From NCBI GenBank assembly GCA_958437935.1, contig CAUBPS010000002.1, positions 124,001-188,000 on the forward strand: a stretch of DNA of 64,000 nucleotides, in the 5' to 3' direction. This document shows positions 61,476-64,000 of the stretch, piece after piece. The translations under genes were made by a program, and so were the position numbers. Under the pieces are notes generated by a model that worked only from the letters and a program-made list of their open reading frames with translations, had not been told where the DNA came from and made no database searches. The first letter of the stretch is position 1, and every line of letters begins with the position of its first letter. Source of the stretch: an uncultured Collinsella sp. Lineage in GTDB: Bacteria; Actinomycetota; Coriobacteriia; Coriobacteriales; Coriobacteriaceae.

Positions 61476-61742
61476 GGTTTCCCCCTCTTGTTGGCGGGGA
61501 GCCGGTGCCCACCCGCGTGAATGAACGAAAATAACTTTCATAGTGTACACGTTATATGGGGTTTCTCGTCCCTCGCAGCCATCAGCGCACGGCAAACGCA
61601 CGACCGGGGCCCTATTTGACGGCGATTGAAGTGTTACCAAACGTTACAGATGATGTAATACGTTTGAACATTGGACGCCCTGTGCCACAATACTGCCGAA
61701 CGACTCCGCCTCTGCGGCGGCAAATACGATAGGAATACCAGC

Positions 61743-62756
61743 ATGAAGCGCATCCTTCTCATCGCCACGGGCGGCACCATCGCATCGACCGAGGACGGCA
61801 ATGGCCTCTCCCCCGCCCTGACCGGTGAGGAGCTCGCCCAGAGCGTCCCCGAGATCTCGGGCCTCTGCGAGCTCGACGTCGTGCAGCCCATGAACATCGA
61901 CAGCACCAATATGCGCCCCAGTGACTGGATGCGTATCCGCGACGTCATCGTCGAGGGTTATGCCGACCACGACGGCTTCGTGATTCTGCACGGTACCGAC
62001 ACCATGAGCTACACCGCGGCAGCGCTTTCCTACCTGATTCAGGACAGCCCCAAGCCCATCGTGCTCACCGGCTCGCAAAAGCCCATGGGCAATCCCTTTA
62101 CTGACGCCAAGCTCAACCTGTACCAGAGCCTGCTCTATGCGCTCGACGAGCACTCGCACGATGTCTCGATTGTGTTTGGCGGCGTCGCCATTGCCGGCAC
62201 GCGCGCCCGCAAGCAGCGTACCATGAGCTTTAACGCGTTCATTAGCGTCAACTATCCGCCCATCGCCTATATCCGCAACGACCGCATCGTGCACAACGGG
62301 CTTCACGGCACGCATCAGGGCGAAAACCCGGTGCGCTTCTACGACAGCATCGACCCGCGCGTATTTGTACTCAAGCTTACGCCCGGCGTAAACCCGGGCA
62401 TCCTCGACGCCCTTGCCGATAGCTACGACGCCGTGATTCTGGAGACCTTTGGCATTGGCGGTATCCCCGAGTTTGGTGAATCGGGCGAATCGTTCCAAGA
62501 GGCAATTTTCCGCTGGGTCGATTCGGGCCGCACCGTCGTTATGACCACACAGGTCCCCGAAGAGGGCCTCGATCTGGGTGTTTATGAGGTCGGCCGTGCT
62601 TACGCCGACCATCCGGGTATTTTGCGCGGCGATGATATGACCACCGAGACACTCGTGGCCAAAACCATGTGGGCACTCGGCCAGTCACGCGATGCCGCCG
62701 AGATCCAGCGCCTGTTCTACAGCCAAGTCAACCACGACCGCATCCCGATGGCGTAA
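61743..62756 (+). CDS. Type I L-asparaginase
   Basis: 337 aa. Catalytic threonines in ATGGTIAS (8-15) and HGTDTM (83-88), FGIGGIPE later. Cytoplasmic AnsA-like enzyme (no signal peptide) hydrolysing asparagine to aspartate and ammonia. ATG 61743 with AGGA upstream. Divergent from guaA. Confidence 0.92.
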   Translation: MKRILLIATGGTIASTEDGNGLSPALTGEELAQSVPEISGLCELDVVQPMNIDSTNMRPSDWMRIRDVIVEGYADHDGFVILHGTDTMSYTAAALSYLIQDSPKPIVLTGSQKPMGNPFTDAKLNLYQSLLYALDEHSHDVSIVFGGVAIAGTRARKQRTMSFNAFISVNYPPIAYIRNDRIVHNGLHGTHQGENPVRFYDSIDPRVFVLKLTPGVNPGILDALADSYDAVILETFGIGGIPEFGESGESFQEAIFRWVDSGRTVVMTTQVPEEGLDLGVYEVGRAYADHPGILRGDDMTTETLVAKTMWALGQSRDAAEIQRLFYSQVNHDRIPMA

Positions 62757-62778
62757 TTCAGTTGTCGACGGGTATCCC

Positions 62779-62997
62779 CTATTCGATCCCCTCGAGAAGC
62801 TCTGACACCGTCATGCCAAGGGCGGGCGCGATCTTAAATAGAACCTTGAGCGTGAAATTTGCCGTCCCATCTTCGATTCGGTCGAGGTAGGGTCGGCTGA
62901 TTCCTGCTGCCACGCAAAAATCGACCTTGGAGATACCAAGGGCCTTGCGCGTCTCTTCGACCCGCCTGCCAAGAATCTGTTTCGCACGTTCGTCCAT
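62779..62997 (-). CDS. XRE-family regulator
   Basis: 72 aa: RRVEETRKALGISKVDFCVA, GISRPYLDRIEDG, TLKVLFKIAPALGMTVSELL, a single Cro/CI domain. Divergent from the 130-aa orphan gene, with a perfect palindrome between them. Confidence 0.88.
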   Translation of the reverse strand: MDERAKQILGRRVEETRKALGISKVDFCVAAGISRPYLDRIEDGTANFTLKVLFKIAPALGMTVSELLEGIE

Positions 62998-63026
62998 GCA
63001 GACGAGTTTGAAATGGGGCCGAACAT

Positions 63027-63050
63027 AAACGTAAACTATAGTTTACGTTT
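63027..63050. promoter_or_regulatory. Perfect 24-bp palindrome, operator for divergent genes
   Basis: AAACGTAAACTA followed by its exact reverse complement, centred between the XRE gene (-) and the gene at 63074 (+). The dyad fits a dimeric XRE repressor. Confidence 0.8.
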
Positions 63051-63073
63051 TGCCGAATACACAGGAGTTTTCT

Positions 63074-63466
63074 ATGTCGGGTTCTTCGGTCCGCATGTAC
63101 CGAGCCACGCTTCGCACAAACAGCGCACCGCCCAAGCTCGTCGTCGTTGAAGCCAAATGCCTTTCACCCGATGAGCGCACAGCATTTGCATTGCTATCAA
63201 GTCGCGTCGCCGCCGTTCTGGTCCCTTGCCCGGCACAAGGTGAACTTGCCATCCAATGCCAAACGCATAGCTGCTCGCTCAATCAGGCTGCCGTAATCGC
63301 AACCAGCCAACGCGGCCTGCCCCTTCTTTTAGAAGCCGGCATTGCGCTCACCCTTCGCGGCGCCGGATACGAAAACGAGGCCGCCGCCGACATGGTCTTT
63401 AAACCACGATCGAGCGGCGGCCTCGCAGCAGCCATCGAATATGCTTGCAGGCTCGTTGCCTACTAG
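63074..63466 (+). CDS. Hypothetical protein next to XRE regulator
   Basis: 130 aa, ATG 63074 with CAGGAG. Alpha/beta pattern: RTAFALLSSRVAAVLVPCP, QAAVIATSQRGLPLLLEAG, MVFKPRSSGGLAAAIEYA; a nucleotide- or peptide-binding fold is possible. Two or three Cys. No known family. Confidence 0.65.
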   Translation: MSGSSVRMYRATLRTNSAPPKLVVVEAKCLSPDERTAFALLSSRVAAVLVPCPAQGELAIQCQTHSCSLNQAAVIATSQRGLPLLLEAGIALTLRGAGYENEAAADMVFKPRSSGGLAAAIEYACRLVAY

Positions 63467-63472
63467 GACAAG

Positions 63473-63856
63473 CTAAAAGCCCAGGCCAAAGCCTGTGCCG
63501 GTAATCGCCGAATACATAAAGTAGACGTTGATCACGTTGAGGAATACACCCGTAATGCAGCCGTTTCGCAGGTAGCGCTCGCACACGATGCGCGCCATGG
63601 CGGCGGAGTCATCATTGTTTTTAGCCTGGCGTCCTGCCGTAAAGTACGTCGCCACGCTCAGCAGCAGGTTGAGCACCGGCAGTGCCAGCAACTCGTAGCT
63701 CTTGCCCCAGCGCGTCGCCTCGCCGGCGGCATTAAACTTTGTTGCCACCTCGGGACCAATGTTGGGGATAACACACGCTGCGACCACCAGCGGAATCACC
63801 GCAAGCACGAGCAGCGCAATACCCATGTAGCCGGCTTTTTTGCCATATTTAAACAT
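63473..63856 (-). CDS. DUF1648-type membrane protein
   Basis: 127 aa with three membrane helices (about 10-32, 55-75, 98-118) and the DUF1648/SdpI-like loop VATKFNAAGEATRWGKSYELLALP. Starts 11 bases after ychF and is probably read from the same message. SdpI relatives give immunity or act in signalling. Confidence 0.75.
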   Translation of the reverse strand: MFKYGKKAGYMGIALLVLAVIPLVVAACVIPNIGPEVATKFNAAGEATRWGKSYELLALPVLNLLLSVATYFTAGRQAKNNDDSAAMARIVCERYLRNGCITGVFLNVINVYFMYSAITGTGFGLGF

Positions 63857-63867
63857 ATGCGTCGTCC

Positions 63868-64000
63868 TTACACGTTAAAGCGGAAGTGCACGACGTCACC
63901 ATCGGCCATGACATAGTCCTTGCCCTCAATACGCAGCTTGCCGGCGGCCTTGGCGCCCTGCTCACCGCCGAGCTCGATGTAGTCGTCATAGCCAATGACC
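63868..64000 (-). CDS. ychF: Ribosome-associated ATPase YchF, C-terminal end (5' part outside window)
   Basis: 44 codons visible: IGYDDYIELGGEQGAKAAGK, LRIEGKDYVMADGDVVHFRF-NV-stop, the TGS domain end of YchF/OLA1. Obg-related ATPase that binds ribosomes. Confidence 0.92.
   Translation of the reverse strand, partial: VIGYDDYIELGGEQGAKAAGKLRIEGKDYVMADGDVVHFRFNV

Overview
The window looks like chromosomal DNA of a gut Coriobacteriia bacterium, most likely Collinsella or a close relative. This is inferred from the high GC content, GC-rich third codon positions, the gene families present (MalY/PatB, a CD1871A-type CXXC peptide next to a NapH-like ferredoxin, periplasmic-binding-domain hybrid kinases, Tat-exported surface proteins) and short intergenic palindromes of the GGGGACGTTC and TGTGACAAAGGG types. 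No rRNA, tRNA or CRISPR array was recognised.

Layout: 1-10 kb is housekeeping and signalling (ClC channel, LOG protein, K+ channel-like protein, hybrid histidine kinase, PNPOx-like protein, MalY aminotransferase, TrmO, XRE/TipAS-like regulator, glutaredoxin, Dus). 10-16 kb holds a LysR regulator divergent from two aldo/keto reductases, a small Cys protein and a flavodoxin, then two membrane proteins. 16-25 kb holds a 1087-aa MacB-like ABC exporter, a CoA-disulfide-reductase/rhodanese-type redox cluster (with CD1871A peptide, 4Fe-4S membrane protein and TlpA lipoprotein) and a two-component system. 25-34 kb has a glutaminase-less GuaA paralogue, a LuxR regulator with a 1459-aa surface protein, an XRE/membrane-protein pair and a lipoprotein. 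34.8-39 kb encodes a second type IIA topoisomerase (B then A subunit). 39-41 kb has a DUF4143 ATPase and a flavodoxin-family protein.

From about 41.26 to 59.89 kb lies a mosaic genomic island ending exactly at the 3' end of guaA (minus strand, 59877-61475). Copies of the guaA 3' end (encoding ..EWE-stop in the minus direction) recur at about 44.17, 46.62 and 48.78 kb, more degenerately at 41.27 kb, and a copy of the preceding hairpin and lead-in stops at 52458. These divide the island into modules: (1) three SAM methyltransferases behind DtxR-like palindromes; (2) an Abi_2/HEPN gene followed by two tandem small structured RNAs with their own promoters, then yjdF with a probable yjdF riboswitch; (3) an excisionase-like gene without integrase, and a DUF3800 gene; (4) a PH-domain protein, IS3 scrap, truncated ABC ATPase and PadR/DUF1700 operon, plus a truncated copy of methyltransferase 3; (5) a DNA-methylase tail, McrB (with EVE-like reader domain), McrC, DUF6508, an unknown HTH-like protein, a holin/lysin remnant and a 5'-truncated second DUF3800. 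Two segments are duplicated within the island, and one duplication fuses a phage lysozyme start to DUF3800. The island looks like a decayed stack of defence-carrying integrations at guaA.

59.9-64 kb returns to core genes: full guaA, type I L-asparaginase, an XRE regulator sharing a perfect 24-bp palindrome with a divergent orphan gene, a DUF1648 membrane protein and the 3' end of ychF.
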